Part shown: positions 37,986 through 52,308 of the stretch, piece after piece | Layout: each line of letters opens with the position of its first letter | How positions within the stretch are numbered: the stretch's first letter is position 1 | Source: Callipepla californica brunnescens | Taxonomy: Eukaryota > Chordata > Aves > Galliformes > Odontophoridae | Direction of reading: 5' to 3' | Length of the DNA: 64,000 nt | Assembly (NCBI GenBank): GCA_023055505.1 | Contig: JALIRH010000062.1 | Coordinates: 2,917,115 to 2,981,114 of the forward strand | Position numbers and translations under genes: made by a program | The notes under the pieces: generated by a model | Told to the model about the DNA's origin: nothing | Seen by the model: only the letters and a program-made list of their open reading frames with translations | Database searches by the model: none

Positions 37986-40900
37986 AGAAGGCGCTTGGAA
38001 AAATATAGTGGTTTACTTGATATAACCATGGGTATTGAAAATAATAATTGCACTAAAATTCTAATATTTCCTGAATATTTAATTCATTGTGAATATACAC
38101 ACAAATATCTAGGAGAAATTCACTATTGAAAGCAAAAATTCATATACTTTGCATCTGCCTGAAATATTAAATTGAGGGTTTTGTTTTCACAAGTCGGATA
38201 AGTTCCATAATCACATACACTTGTTATCTGAACTTGAAGTACATAGGCTTTAACTGTAACAGTAAAATTCATGTATTTTAACAGCCTGAAGCATTTTAGA
38301 GGGTTTAGATATATGTGCTCACTCACATATTCTATCACAAGTATCCAGGACTCTTTAATTGAAGAGGAACTATGGGAATATTAAGACATGAGATGATCTT
38401 GCTTTGTGGAAGGCACAGACATAAAAAGGTAAGATCTTGCTTTGACATCAGGTTCCTGCTGAGTTTAAAGTCGGATACAGCCTATGAGCCAGGGGCCACA
38501 GAAATGACGCCAATTATTCTATCAACCCATCATTGGTAGGTTTTTGCCAAGTTACAGTTGAGTTCTGCAGTGTTCACTACCCCCACAGCGCAGCAAGATG
38601 TTTACATTTGGAAGTAAGAAACAGAGATGAGGGGTGGGGAAAAAAAAACAGACACTTCTTATATAATGTCCTTTGTTTTCCCACTCACAGCACCACACAT
38701 GCACAACTTTCTGACAAAAGATTCAGAGTGCCTGTTCACTTTGATCTCCAGGTTTTAAGTGCCTGTCCCACCTTGTCTTGGTACAGTTTTTGCACTGAGA
38801 TTCAATGCAGATTTAAAACTGAACCAGAAAGCGAATCTCATTAGGTCAGCAGTTGGGACATATCACCTTTCTGCTCCAGGAAGGCAGTACAGACTTGCCC
38901 AGCGAAAGACACTCCTATGTTTATGTGAGCACCCAGGTTTGTTGCCCTAAAGGAAACTTCTGTAGTCATCCTGACAAAGAAAAATACCGTACTGACTCCT
39001 TTGAGGAAAGAGGCTGCATGTCTGTAGCACTGCTATTGTAGTAGGTGCAGCTTTTCCATGTATTGTGGTGCCTTTTCCACATAGTGTCTTGTGGTCACTG
39101 AAATTCATTGGGACAGGGACAAAAAGTGTATTTCTAAAACCTAAATTCTGCATCTTTTCACATCAGCACTCCAAAATTTGGTTAATGCAAGCAACCTTTT
39201 CAGTATATGATGTAAGAAGGTATTTTGATTTATACAGTATTAATAATTCATAGATATTTATGAAATAGTTGTTGATTGTTTGCCTTAATGATTTTTAAAG
39301 CATTCTGTTGTTATACCTATATCCAGAAACTGTCCATTGTTCTTGTTATCTATTATGCAATTGCACAAATTTCTTTTTAACCTTTGATGAGATTCTAGGC
39401 ATTTCTGAAACAGAAACTTTTTTACACTATCATCTGTTGTGCTTTTTTCAAGGATAATGTTTATTTTTTATGTGAGGGTCAAATCACTAATTCTACCTCT
39501 GTGAGTATCATATGATGTAGGAATATACTCTGTGCTGGCTTCCCTTATGTAATAGTAGTAGTGACTGAATCTGACCATAAAGGGAGATTCCATATCTCAG
39601 TACTGGATCTTAGCTAGCCTTGTGTTACTTCCCTCTCTGAATGAAATTTTTCATTTGGTGCTTTATTTATTCATTTATTTATTTCTTTAGTAGGAATATT
39701 ACTTAACAAATAGTTACATTTTCTTTAACAACCTCTGCCAGGGTGTAACAGATTAAAAGTGAGGTGAAACTAAATACCAATAACAAAAAGAAGATCCAAG
39801 TGAAGATGTACTTTTTTCGATACAGTATTTTTTCTGTCAGTAAATCAGCAATGTATATAATATAAGCAAAGTAAGCATATTACAGCAATTAAACAAAATT
39901 TATCTGTGAAAAAAAAAATCTACAGAATCCAAGAATTTAAAGGAGAAAAATCTTTTTATGACATATTTTTTAAAGTGACATTCAAAATGACTTTATTTAG
40001 TTTCTGAACAGACATACATGGAAAAAGGAATAATTTTGTCTGCCTTTATAATATACCAGTAGAATTATTTATTTGGTTGATCAATATAAAACGTACTAAA
40101 ACAAAAATGTGTGCATTAGTACGATCAATTATCAAAAATATTCTAAAGTTCAGGAATTTTTTTGACTCCTTACAAATTCTAGACAATCTCTTGCATAAAT
40201 GACTGAAAACATTTAACAAAAAACAATGAAAAAAAATCATAAAAATTGGAGGTGGGAATAGTAAAAGGATAGAAAGATCACTGAAATTTAGCTAGTTTTA
40301 TTGTCTGAATAGTATTTCTGAGATGTGCTTTTGCTCTGCAAATAAGTTAGAACAGAAGGACAAGGTTAAAAAACCCTATACTGATTGGACTAAAGCCTGA
40401 AAGGGCTTTAAAGAAGTTTGAATAACATTAACAGAACAGACTTAGAAAGATTTATTGAAAGTGAAAATCATTTTTTGGACTACAACATTTATATACAACT
40501 ATAAATACCAAGTCAGTGGTGAATAACCCAATGACACCCCACTGATGAGTAAAAAAGCTGTAGGAATCAGGTATATCAGCAGTTACACAATTAGTATCTA
40601 ATAGGCACATTGCTTGTCCTAGAAATCTTTAGAGTCCTTTCTTCTGGTGAAACTGGGACACAAAAAGACAGCAATTGACCATTTTAGAATGAGGTAATGA
40701 GCCTGCAGCTTTCAATTCCCAGCACAATGTCTGATTTTCCTATGCCAAAGTATGGATAAGAACTAAAGCAAGATTCACTGTAAGAATTGTTAAAGATCTT
40801 CTACATGGCTTTTTCAGTCAGCTAAATACACTACTTAACTTTGTTGTTACGCTCCTTTTATTAAAAATAAACTAACTAACTAACTAACAAGCAAACAAAA

Positions 40901-41552
40901 CTAAACTAAACTAACCTAAAATTTTTTTGAAAAATAGGAAATTCCATTATCTTAAAATTAGGAAAAAATTATCCCTAAAAAGTAATTAAATACTTCATTA
41001 CTTACCTGATAATAAATTGTGGAAATAATTGAAGTAAATTACTTAAATGACTTTTCAAAACACCTCCACAAAAGCAAATTAATTTTTGACTGAAAATTGT
41101 TTATAAAAATAATAATTTATTTGATAATTTAAACTTCATTTCTTTACTTTCACATCTTGTAAGAAATTTTGCAGTTAATAATGCACTTGTTACTCTCATT
41201 AGTAGACACAGATTAGGGCAACATTGTAAAATACCACATCCCATACCATTAAATCACATTCAGCAACTGCTGCCAATCATCAATAAAAATAGTTTAACTG
41301 GAAATAAATGCATAAAAGAAAGAGATATGGATTTGTCAAAAAAAAAAAAAAAAAAAAGATATAAATTTGCAGAGAGAGGCTTGCATGAATCATCCAGAAA
41401 CAATTCATACTGCCAATGTATATTTGCAGAGTTTCTGCAAAATGCAGGAGATTGAGACCAAAGCTGCCCAAAGAATCTATGAGAAGCACCAGAAAACGCA
41501 GACATACAAATTATGAAGATTTGAAAATAAAAAAATTACAAGCATTTTGTGT
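37986..41552. other. Unique AT-rich DNA, no gene recognised
   Basis: No known repeat or gene was seen. There is a (TTTA)n-like run near 39,662-39,688, an (AACT)n-like run at 40,869-40,890 and an A-run at 41,339-41,357. Frames at 38,533-38,844 (103 codons) and others have no recognisable domain. Confidence 0.45.
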
Positions 41553-41557
41553 CAGCC

Positions 41558-42450
41558 GGTCATGGTTTTATGTTTTTTTGTTATCAGTACTCCACATCAT
41601 AACATCATGGGAGTGAAAGAGTAAATGCTCCAGTTCCATGGATCTTCAATATTTCCAGATATACCTGCCTCAGAAAATAACTACGTACCCCAGAGGACTT
41701 TGTGTTGCTTTGTGTTTTTCCATTTTTCTCTTAGAGGGAAAGATAAAACTGTTCATTTGTCACAAGACATAGTCTCTTTCCCCTTTTCTGGATCAACCCA
41801 GCAGCGTGAGCTCCCTAGCTGTCTTGCCCTCAGCATTAGCATAATGCCTTCAATTTTGAACATTCTCTCTCACTTTATTTAATTTCACAATCACAGAATT
41901 GTAGGGGTTGGAAGGGAACTCCAGAGATCATCAAGTCCAACCTCTCTGCCAGATTAGGCTCCCTAGCCCAGGTTGCACAGGTAGGTGTCCAGGTGAGTCT
42001 GGAACGTCTCCAGAGAAGGAGACTCCACCACCTCTCTGTGCAGCCTGTGCCAGTGCTCCGTCACTGCACTGTGAAGAACTTCCCGCACACATTTGTGCCA
42101 AACTTCCTATGCCTAAGTTTGTGGCCATTTCCCCTTGTCCTATTTCCACACACTGATTAAAAGAGTCCAGCCTCATCCCTTTGCCTCCCACTTCTTAAAT
42201 ATATATAGACATGGAATTTGTTAGTTTCAGTTCCAATAATACTGTATTATAGTCTGTTATTTTGCATTCCAATATCTCATATTAGTAAATTAGCTTTCCT
42301 CCTCAGATCATTGCTGCTGTTTTGTTTTCAGGCCCATCTCCCTTTTCGTTTTTCTCTTTCCTCTTTCCCCTTTCCTAGGGTGTGGGCCCATGGGTACCCT
42401 CGCCCCATTCATCATGGACCCGGGCCGAACCAGCCTGTAAAGCATTGACA
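41558..42450. mobile_element. Solo LTR (family C) carrying a nested CR1
   Basis: Homologous to 58,929-59,490. Its first base is changed (GGTCATGG instead of TGTCATGG) and it ends GCATTGACA. The flanks are CAGCC (41,553-41,557) and TAGCC (42,451-42,455), a 5-bp target duplication with one mismatch. The total is 893 bp, but removing the CR1 at about 41,886-42,207 leaves about 570 bp, which agrees with the 545- and 562-bp copies elsewhere. Confidence 0.85.
41886..42207 (-). mobile_element. CR1 LINE 3' end nested inside an LTR
   Basis: Starts with the CR1 tail signature 'cacaatcacagaattgtagg' (41,886) and follows the 3' UTR to about 42,207 on the minus strand. LTR sequence resumes right after with 'gttagtttcagttccaataa'. 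This CR1 therefore integrated after the LTR, which makes it younger than that LTR. Confidence 0.9.
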
Positions 42451-42643
42451 TAGCCACAGATCATTGTTTCAAAAGCTGGAAAAGAAAAATGGCATGAGGA
42501 CACAGCTGATGACTTTTAAGACAATCAGTAACAACTAAAAAGAAAAAAAAATAAATAAAAGTAAGAAATATCTAAGTACAAAATTCATTTTGTCCATTTT
42601 CTGCTGTACATTTGCAGAAATCATGGTCCACTTGATACATGGG

Positions 42644-42885
42644 ATCGCAGAATCATGGAATCATAGAATCATAGAATCATAGGAGTTGGAAGGGACCTCA
42701 AGAGATCATCAAGACCAACCCCCTTGACAAAGCAGGTTCCCTACACCAGGCCACACAAGTAGGCATCCAGGTGGGTCTTGAATATCTCCAGAGAAGGCGA
42801 TTCCACAATCCCCCTGGGCAGCCTGTGCCAGTGCTCCGTCTCTCTCACCGAAAAGAAGTTATTGTGCAAATAATTTCTTCCTCCA
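42644..42885 (-). mobile_element. CR1 LINE 3' end, well preserved tail
   Basis: The octamer tail is clear: four near-identical 'aatcatag' units at about 42,652-42,682, then 'gttggaagggacctcaagag'. The element is a 5'-truncated 3' UTR copy of about 240 bp. The clean tail suggests a relatively young insertion. Confidence 0.92.
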
Positions 42886-45535
42886 TCCATCAATGGAGTG
42901 GTACAAAATTCTCAGGACATCTCAGTAAGAATAGTCTACTTTTTTAAACAGAATGAAATAATATGATGTTTTTTTCTGAAATAAAATTAAAAAAAAAAAA
43001 AGGGGGGGAAAAAGAAGCAAAGAAATCAAACCAAACCCACAATTAGAAAACAAACAAAATAAGAAAAGCAAAGAAACAAAAAATCTTGTTCTGTAACATA
43101 TTTCAGTAAAGGCCAAAAGAATGTCTCAGGAAACAGTGTAATTAACACAGAGATGATATTTTTTCAGCTCATGTGGCTACAGAAAAATCCAAAGTTCTCA
43201 CAAACTAAATGTACTTCTGAAGGTCTCAGAAGTTCACCAGAGGAAACCAAGGCAACCAATACTATCAGCCCTACTTTTGTGGTAGCCCTGACCATTCATT
43301 TCACCTACAGGTTCGTTGAACTATTTTACAGACCTGTGTGACAGAATCCCAAGCAACAGGATGCAGCACTGTGTATAAGTGGTGTGCATTTATTTGGGCC
43401 CTAAATATCATATCTTATTCAAATCAGCTTTGCTATACAAAAGTAATGTATTAGTCCAGGTCTACAGTTACATAAGTTTCACAACGTAAATAGCCTTCAG
43501 TTTCAAGATTTTCCTAAATCGCAGGTCAAGTCTTTCAATGTTGCCATTGTTATCTACTGAATGAAGTTGAGTTTTTTTCCACTTCTAGTATTTTTTCTCA
43601 CTTCTGAATGAGAAAGCTCTGTTTCTGTGACTGACCATCCAATCCTGAGTGAAATTATCACAGTACAATTGCATTAAACTTGTTCAGTATCTTGCTCTAT
43701 ATTAAAGGCATGCATGCATAAAGAAATTCAGATTTTCTTTTATTTTTTCCTGTAATTCTTGAAAAAACAGTCCTCTAGTAGCTTCAGAAATATTAGATTC
43801 CAAGTAACTGTTATTTTTTGGACAAGATGGGAAGCTAATGCGACTTAGAATAGCTTTATTACTATAGAAAGGACATCTCTGCCAGATTTCTATATTTTTG
43901 CATAATGCTTTCAAGTAGCATGAGAAGATTTCATGTTGTCAAATGAAAAGATCCTTTTTCATTCCATATAACAACATAACCACATTCCTGGTATTTTCTT
44001 AATTCACATGGGCTGGATATGCCTTGTCTCAATATCATCCGCAACTTTGTATCTTTTGCCTGTTATGACTTTGTTTGAGCTGATGGTTAGTGAGATAGTG
44101 AGATTTATTTTTTACATATATTTCATAATGGAACAACATTTCCATTAAATGTCTACTCATTTTTGTCTCTTCATTGCAACAATTTCCTATCTTTTTGCAG
44201 ATTGCTCATTCCCTTTACACACTGCCCTCAAAACTGGATTAAAGATCACTTGGTGCCATTAGAAAATAATTGTTTTCCTCTATGCTCATCACTGACCTGG
44301 GCTGATGCTGTTCCTTGGGAAAGGACAGATATAATTATACCACTGCAAGTAGAATAGCCAATAGATTTTTATTTTTTTTTCAAAGTGAAAATACCCGTTT
44401 CTGAGTTGACAGGACTCAAAATATAAGTATGGATTGTGTCTTTCAGCTGTGCTTCTCATTCTTCTGAGGCACTGTTGTAGCTTGATTTGTTCCCAAGGTT
44501 TAGAGAATTTAGATATAAAGTCTCTAATTTATTATTTGTGATTCCTTTCGCTCTTTTAAATGCTTGATCTTAGACTCCTACTACAATGCTACACTAGCTT
44601 AGAGAGACTGTTAGCTATTCTATAAATCTTTTGGCTTCTTTCTCATTCTTTGATTTGTCATTACTCAGGGTCCATTTGGAGTAGCTGAAAATTCAAAAGC
44701 TTCAATGGAAAGTACTTTGTTTCTAAATCTGCATGTAGGTCACAGGTTTTTTTTCTTTATTATTTGTTAATAACTGCCTTTTTTTCTTTCTTTTATAAAA
44801 ACAGAAAATTTCTTTTTGTCTTTTCTTAATATACATCAGCTGTGGAGATGTATCTCACAAGCAGTCTTCTTTTTTAAACCAGACTTCTAATGAAATTAGA
44901 AATTTTTTCCTATCTTATTTTAAACTTTTCTGCCTCATACATCTGAATCTTGGCCTATTTGAGAGTATAAAATTTGAGAGATACAATCTAAAAAATACCT
45001 AAAATCAGTTTTCTCTAGCTGTGAGGAAAAGTGATGTTGTCCTAAGAGTGCCAGCTATATTCATATTCTCAAAGGGGTAAAAGGTGACAAAGTAAATTCA
45101 AGTGACTGTTTGGCCTGCAAGCTGATCAGTCAGCTCACTTGCTAATTAGTCAAGCTGCATGCAGGTAGTTCCAAATTACCTGCAATACGTGCTGTGTCAT
45201 GTCCATCTCATACTTAGAAAATATAGGTGTATACAAATATGCATGTACACTGGGGGAAAGGGGTAGTGAAACAAACAAAAAAAAAAAGAAAACAAAATGA
45301 GTGAAGACATTGTAGAAAAAATTATTTCCTTTGACTGTGTGAGAATGAGGTCGTAAATGAAAAGACTGTAGGAAGCTTGACTGTACAAACTATATTCTTG
45401 ATAGAGGCCGAATTTAATCTGTGGCCTACCCTAAGAAACAGGTCCTGTTCACTTCCACTTGTTTTCCACTTTTACTACACTTAGGGATGTATTGGTTCTG
45501 TTGTTTCATGTTGTTGTATTTTTATTCATGCAGCA
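42886..45535. other. Unique AT-rich DNA, no gene recognised
   Basis: Apart from A/G runs near 42,988-43,012, no repeats or genes were identified. Some frames of 60-70 codons occur but none carries a domain. Confidence 0.45.
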
Positions 45536-45539
45536 CGCT

Positions 45540-45960
45540 TTGCCTGATGTCCCCATAGTTGAACAAGTCCAAGTCTTTCAACCTTTCTTCACATTAGAGG
45601 CGCTCTCCAGCCCTCTGATCATCTTCAAGTCCCTCCTCTGGACCCACTCCAGCAGCTCCACATCCGTCTTGTGTATCTGACACCTGGATGCAGTACTTCA
45701 AATGGGACTCTGCAAAGGTAAGTGGAACAATGACTCCTCTTTTTATACAGTTCAGGATACAGTTGAACTCCGGGGCTGTTGGCTCATGTCAAGTTTTTGT
45801 CCGCCACAACCCCAAAGACTTTCTCTGCAAGGCTGCTCCTTCCAAACAGTAGTCATATCTGGATTTGCCCCAGTCCAAGTGCAACACCTTGCACTTGGCC
45901 ATGTCAAACTTCATTAGGTTCCTGCGAGCCCACATTTTGAGCCTATGAATGAAAAGATCA
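45540..45960 (-). mobile_element. CR1 LINE fragment
   Basis: Minus-strand CR1 text: 'ctcctctggacccactccag' (45,633), 'caacaccttgcacttggcc' (45,881-45,900) and the section after it. Both ends are truncated and no octamer tail is seen. The minus-strand frame at 45,789-46,112 contains the conserved 'MAKCKVLHL' passage of the CR1 RT C-terminal region. Confidence 0.8.
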
Positions 45961-48900
45961 TTTTTACAGTAGTTCAAGGAATCGGATGACACAGGAGGAG
46001 TAAAGAACATTGATGAAGAATAAAATTCTATTAAGACATAAGAATTTAATAAGTGCTGAAAACTTAGAGGTGATAGAGATTTCCCTAAGGCTTTAACAAT
46101 GTGCCGAAACATTTACAATATGCCCCTTCTGTTACCTAGTTGGAAGATGACATTTCTCTTAAGACTAACTGGTAAAGCAAGTCAAAAACATCACTTCTCA
46201 TTTTTGCCCAAATTTTCAAGGGCAGTAATTTCTGTTGTAAATGGTGACATCTGACATACCTCATTTCCCATAACCATAGGATGTTAGTTCAAGATGGTGA
46301 AAAATGCATCCTGTAAGGGCAATTATATCCCTGTAGTTTATCAATAATCTTGAATGAGTGAGATAACTGAATATGTGAAGATATCATTCTGTTGACCATT
46401 TTTCAGGTCTTGTTTATTTTTATATAAAAGTTTTCAGATTAGAGAAAATTTCGAAGTGCAAATAAATATGTTGTCAGGAAATCTTCTGCAGCTCGTAGTT
46501 TAGAATTAAAATATCAACTGTGACATCACAAATGATTTATACACAGTCTTTTTTTAATTAGTGAAACACTGTTTTAGGCAGTATTGATTAAGAGTGAATG
46601 AGTTACACAAATTTTTTTGTTGTTGTCTTACAAAAAAAAAATACAAAAGCAACTAATCACTATTATTTTAGACAGAAGTGACACTCACGTGTATACATTA
46701 ACTTGAGGATCATTTACGATACTATTTCCACAGTCTTTCACCTGAGTGAAAGGAAACTGCACAGGCACCTAATTTATTTGCACACTGTTTTTTTTTTTTT
46801 TTTGCATGCATAAACACAGATAGGCTGAAAATGTTCAGGAGGAAAGTTACAGAAGCAATATCAGCTATTAAGTACTAGTTTTAAAGTGAACGATGGGTAA
46901 AACAGTAAGCTTACACTCTATTTTCACCATTCCATATAAAAATATTTTTGTAGTTACATATTCTGAGTAATTTACGTTAAGCATAGATATATCTGTGAGC
47001 AATCACACAAAAACAAAATACACTCACTTTGTTAACCTTCCTAATAGTCTACAATAGACAATATGAAGTAGCCTGAGATTGTCAGAGCATTTTAAAATCT
47101 CAGTAGTCCTTTTTATTGTGAAAAAGCACATGTATCAAAGAACACTAGGTGCCCCAGACTGAAGATTGTGAAAATATGAACTACTTTTTCTTTTTCTTTT
47201 TTTTTTTTCTCTTTTGCTGATTTAGAAGCTATAAAAAGATCTTATTATTGAAGGAAATTCAAAGCCAGTATAACTCCTTGAGAAAGGCAATTTTAATGCT
47301 ACACAAAATTATAGATGAGCCAAAAGAAGAGAAAAGCATTTGCAGCAAATATATACCTTTCGCTCGGATGGTGGCAGGGTGTTTTATGGAAAATTCAGGA
47401 TAGCATGACAACTCTTTGAAAGGGGATAGAAGAGGAAAATGAATATGACTTAATATATCCAGAAAAAATCCTTCCAGTATTTGCAAAAGCAAGTGTATAC
47501 ATGTGTGTGTTGTGAGAAGGCAAAAACGTGAAAGCAACGACCTTGATCAGTATTCAGTCTAGACCTCTTCATCTTCTAATTCAGCTGCTACATCAGCTGA
47601 TGCATTAAACCTGCTGTTTTTTCTGAGAATTGCCAGCCTGCCCTATTCTGTGTATGAAACAAACAAAAATAAAAACAAAAATAAAGCTTTTAATACATGT
47701 ACAGTATGCTCTTCAATGGTCTACTCACATATTACTTAAGTGTATACCAAAAGCATTTGTAACATTAATGCATTCACAGTTCAATCTTCCTGACTTTAAT
47801 TATCTATCCTAGAGATTAAGCATAACTCTTTGATTAAAAAGCGTTTCTTAAAATGGGGGAAGAAGGAAAAAATCCTCTGGGTAACCTTGTTTCCATACTT
47901 ATAATTTCTTATGTTAATCAGATCTTTGTAGAATATGTTGTCTACACTATGGATAAAAGATACAAAAATATGCCAGACAGAAGGCAACATTAAAAAAGGT
48001 CTGTTTAATTAGCATCTATTTTCTTCAAGCCTGTGTGATATCTCTATTTGGATACTACCATCATTTTAAAACTGTTATTTCTAAGTTGAGTCTGCACCAA
48101 GCTGACAGCTAAACTGATTTATTTTTACTTAAAATTTAGAATTGTTTTACTACATACAAGAAGTTATTTATGAGCACTATTTTTGTTGGAAGTCCAACTC
48201 CTATATGTTAATTAAGCTTACAGAGAAGGATAGGGTCCTTATTATACAGTATAAAAAGAACACTTTTCAGCAGCCAATTATCATGTTACCTATTTTGGAA
48301 CAGAACTATTTAGAGGAAATTTATAATTGAAACTATCCTATGTGCTTTTTAATAGCCATGGTACTCAAAAGAACAAAAATGAGTTGATCAAAAGACATCT
48401 TATCATATTTGAAAATATTGTGAAACTTCATAGGCTAAAATAAGGAAGGTGTTTCAACTACAATACCAAACTCATGCTCAGGTAAGTCTCTGTTCTCCTG
48501 TATATCAAAGAATGGATCTGAACTTCTCAATTAAAAAACTACAGTGTGTAAACAACTATCACCATTAAAGAGCATCACTCCTGAGCAAGCTCCCAAAGAG
48601 ATGAAAAGTCAAAACTAAAACATGGCTTGCATCATCTATCTGAACTCATGGGATTTGATAAGGTTATGAACATAAAATGAATAATCACTGAATCTCACCT
48701 TTTGTAAAACTGAAGATTGCAACTCAGGAAAAAAATAATCTTTATCTCACTGTTTACTCACATGTGTGTACAAAAAGTTCCTTTGTCTCTGCAGGATGCA
48801 CTTCCTTTGAATAGATATGCAACACATTATAATTCTCTACAGGTCTTGACTTAGCACTTGTGATTGATACCAGTCAGTGTGAATAATTACTTAGCTAGTT

Positions 48901-51900
48901 TTGTAAAATCACTTGGCCACAAGAAGTAACTTGGAATATCTCAAAGAGAGAAAAGGGAAATTGAAACAAGACTAACCTCCAATGAATATGAAAGAAGATA
49001 TATATACATATATATATATGTATATATATGTATTTGTCTATATAGAAGATCCAGAATAATTTTGTTTTGAACTCCAGTTGGATTTCAGTCTAGATGGGAT
49101 GAGAAGTACATCCTTAGTTTGCTATAACAAAACAGTATCATATACGCTATGATATGCATATCATATTGTGCAATTCGGAATAAATATCATCTTCCTTGTG
49201 CTGTCTGTTAAATATAAATAATACTATGGTAACTACTGGCCTTATATCTAAATTTCGTAGTTTTGTCTTTCACACTTACTCTCAGTAGAATGTCTCAAAG
49301 TACTCTCTTACTTTTCATGGAATGTATCAGAGGCTATGTGAAAACACCATAATTAAAATACTTTACTGTTGTTCATGATGCCCATTTAAAATTAACAATC
49401 CTTCAAAAGATAGAGATTCCATCATATGAATTCAAAACAAAATTTGAGTTTGCTTCCATTTATAGAGCATAATCCAGGATCCAAAGACCTCATTTGGAAA
49501 AGGAATACAGCAGCTTGTGTTCCCTCTCCTCTAGCCTTTATTGTGAATAATTCAACAAATAGAAACAAAGCTTATTTTGATTACCTTGTATTTTGTTAAT
49601 GACCTTGCCATTGTAGAATTTATTCAAAATGGACACAAAATCACTCCATGTTTGTGAACAATTAATCTAAATACATTTTAACCACTGATAAAAAATTTTC
49701 TTGTAAATATGACATGTTAATGGATATGTGGAAGCATCCAAAAGATATAGATAGTGAGTCAGATTTTCTACCTAGCTTGCATTGGTAGCTGATATTCTGT
49801 AAATTCAGTATAGGACACTATCAAGTCATAATAACTACTACACTTACATCAGAAAGAACAGTTGTTTATACTTGAAGAAAAGAAGGAAATAATTTTTTAT
49901 CTGTACTGTAAAAAAAACTAGGGCTACTAATCACATCATTGTGTTTCTTCAGCATGCGTGCAAATCACACCACCAAATGTTGTGCAGAGAGGATTCTAAC
50001 TTGACTTTGGTCATGATTTCCCAATGCAATAACTTAATTTAGCTAGTTTGAATGCTCTTAGCAATATTCCATTTGCATCCTTCTGAAAGCCTTTTTTCAT
50101 CATTAACTGTCTATTTCTGTTTTGCACAAATACAAATGGAGTCCCAAGCATTGAAGGGCATACACTATTTACCTTTGAAAACAAATTCAAGTTACCCTTT
50201 ATATGTACAAATTTTGAGTGTTTGAGACAATTGCTGGTGTCCTTCCATTTGGTTCTTAAATATTATTGCAAATCTTTCTTTATAACATTCTTGGGTTTTT
50301 CAGATGCTTCAGTGAATGTCTGGAGCCAGAAACTTTCCCTGAGGTTGTATGGAATTATAGTTGTAGAGTTTCTTGCATTTTTATAAAGTGATATAATTTA
50401 TATGGGGAAAAAAAATTGTTTCTAGAAGTTATTACTTCTTATTGTCATACTGTAAGGAGTTGGAAGAATCTGATGATCATGTATCAAATCCTCATATAAT
50501 GGGCTAAATTTTTAGGACAACTATGTCTAACTGCTGCACACTGATACTGGAACAGTGATATTATGCTTAGACACTGAAACACTAAAGATAGGCAGTAAAA
50601 TGCAGTTCTATTCATTCCTTGAGATGTGTTCTTCCCTTTAGAAAACTGTAATTCCCCTTTTATGTCAGACAAGCTAGAATAATCAAAAGCATCAAGTACT
50701 AACACTACAAACTAGATCAAAATAAGGTTTTTTAAAATGAATGTTATCAAATTTAGCATCTTATTCTGTTCATGAGTTATCTGTAGTTTCTATCTATCAG
50801 TGCATTAATTGTTTACTTTGGAATCATTAGTTTTGCATCTGAATTGTTTATAAGCTTTTTTGGTTGCATATTCCAACAATAATATTTGTATTAGGTGCCA
50901 TTATCTGTAACTGTTGCTCATGTACATTTAACATTCAGACTGTGCTGTTTGCGAAGATTGAAAATGACTGGTTAGTTCAGTCTTGGGACTGTGTATTTAT
51001 TCACCAGTGGACTTTATTTTTAGGAACATTTCTTCTCTTCAAATGTTTTTTTTATAAAAACTTCTGAACTACCTTTTTTGGAGAAACAGCAGAAAGTCAT
51101 CCTTCAACAGTATGCATCTGCAGTGAGTTGACTCCACTGGCTATCATCCTTTTGCACTTGCGTTGACAAACAAAATCTCATTCTGGAATAAACCCCATAT
51201 GGAAGAATGCTGGCACATTAACATATCTCCAAAAGTGTTCTGCTCCTCTTGAGGCTGTATCAGCATTGTCACCATAATACATTGTGTCACGACATTTACT
51301 TATGTGTTGCATAAATTCACAGGTTTTTTTTAATATTTTGCTAGGAGTATTGTTTGCCTATTGTAATCTTCAGAAACAAAAAGGTTGCCTTCATATTCTG
51401 CGTAAAACATTCTGAAAACAAACGAATAGAGAATCCAACTGTTTTCATGAGTAGCACTGCCAAATTTTGTTCTTATTGACATTCAAGCACCATGTTTCAC
51501 TTTATTTGCAATTATTTAAACACCTGCTGACAAGAGCTAGTTGCAATATGAAATATGTTGAGTTAGTTTCTAATTCACAGAGCTGGAAAATGTAATGTGT
51601 TATATATCAGGAAAATGTTTTGTTTACCATTTTCCAGAAATGCTACTTGTAACTAGAAATGTTCCCTTTCTCTCTTTTTTATTTTTTTATTTAATAAAAA
51701 TAAATACAGTTAAATGGCCAGTGACAACAGCCAACTGGGTTAATTTTCTCCAGCATATTATCTATGCATTTAGCTACTTATGTATTTATTTATTAATTAG
51801 TTTGTGATATTTTAAGTTTTATACAAGGAAAATATTAGAAAAAGCAAGAAAATGAATAAACTTCAATTCTGAAATATTTAAACTGTTCAAAGTGATTAAA

Positions 51901-52308
51901 TTTAAAGATATGGCATTTAATTTCTTTTGTTGTCATCTTTTCTTAAAAGAGAAAGCTAATTTTTTTATATTCCTTATCATTTATTTATATCTAAGGTACC
52001 TCATCTTTGGTTCCTTTGTATGGATATAAACATAAACATTCCACTTTCTTAACTGAAAATTTTGACTTGCAAGGATGCACTTTACTGTACCACGTTTCTT
52101 ATTCATGAAAAATTGTTGTGTTGCACACTTACTTTGATATGTATCTCAGACTTGAAAATCATACTGAGTATTCCAGTGTGAAGAGAGTAGATGGTCTTAT
52201 GCAAACAAGGATGGAACCCACTACTGATTTGTGGATGGTGAATGTTTTCTTTTGTTCATTTTAAAAATTATTATTTTTCTTGTAAAAATAGCACTGATTC
52301 AGGTTAAT
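45961..52308. other. Unique AT-rich DNA, no gene recognised
   Basis: About 6.3 kb without recognised repeats or genes. Simple sequence includes T-runs at 46,788-46,803 and 47,193-47,209, and a (TA)n tract at about 48,999-49,030. None of the small frames shows a domain. Confidence 0.45.

Noticed and set aside
38533..38844. 103-codon plus-strand frame
   Set aside because: Composition looks random (His/Cys/Ser-rich) and overlapping frames are equally open. No supporting signal.
40869..40915. Short direct repeats of ACTA type as a CRISPR-like array
   Set aside because: This is a low-complexity tetranucleotide tract without spacers, in a vertebrate-type genome.
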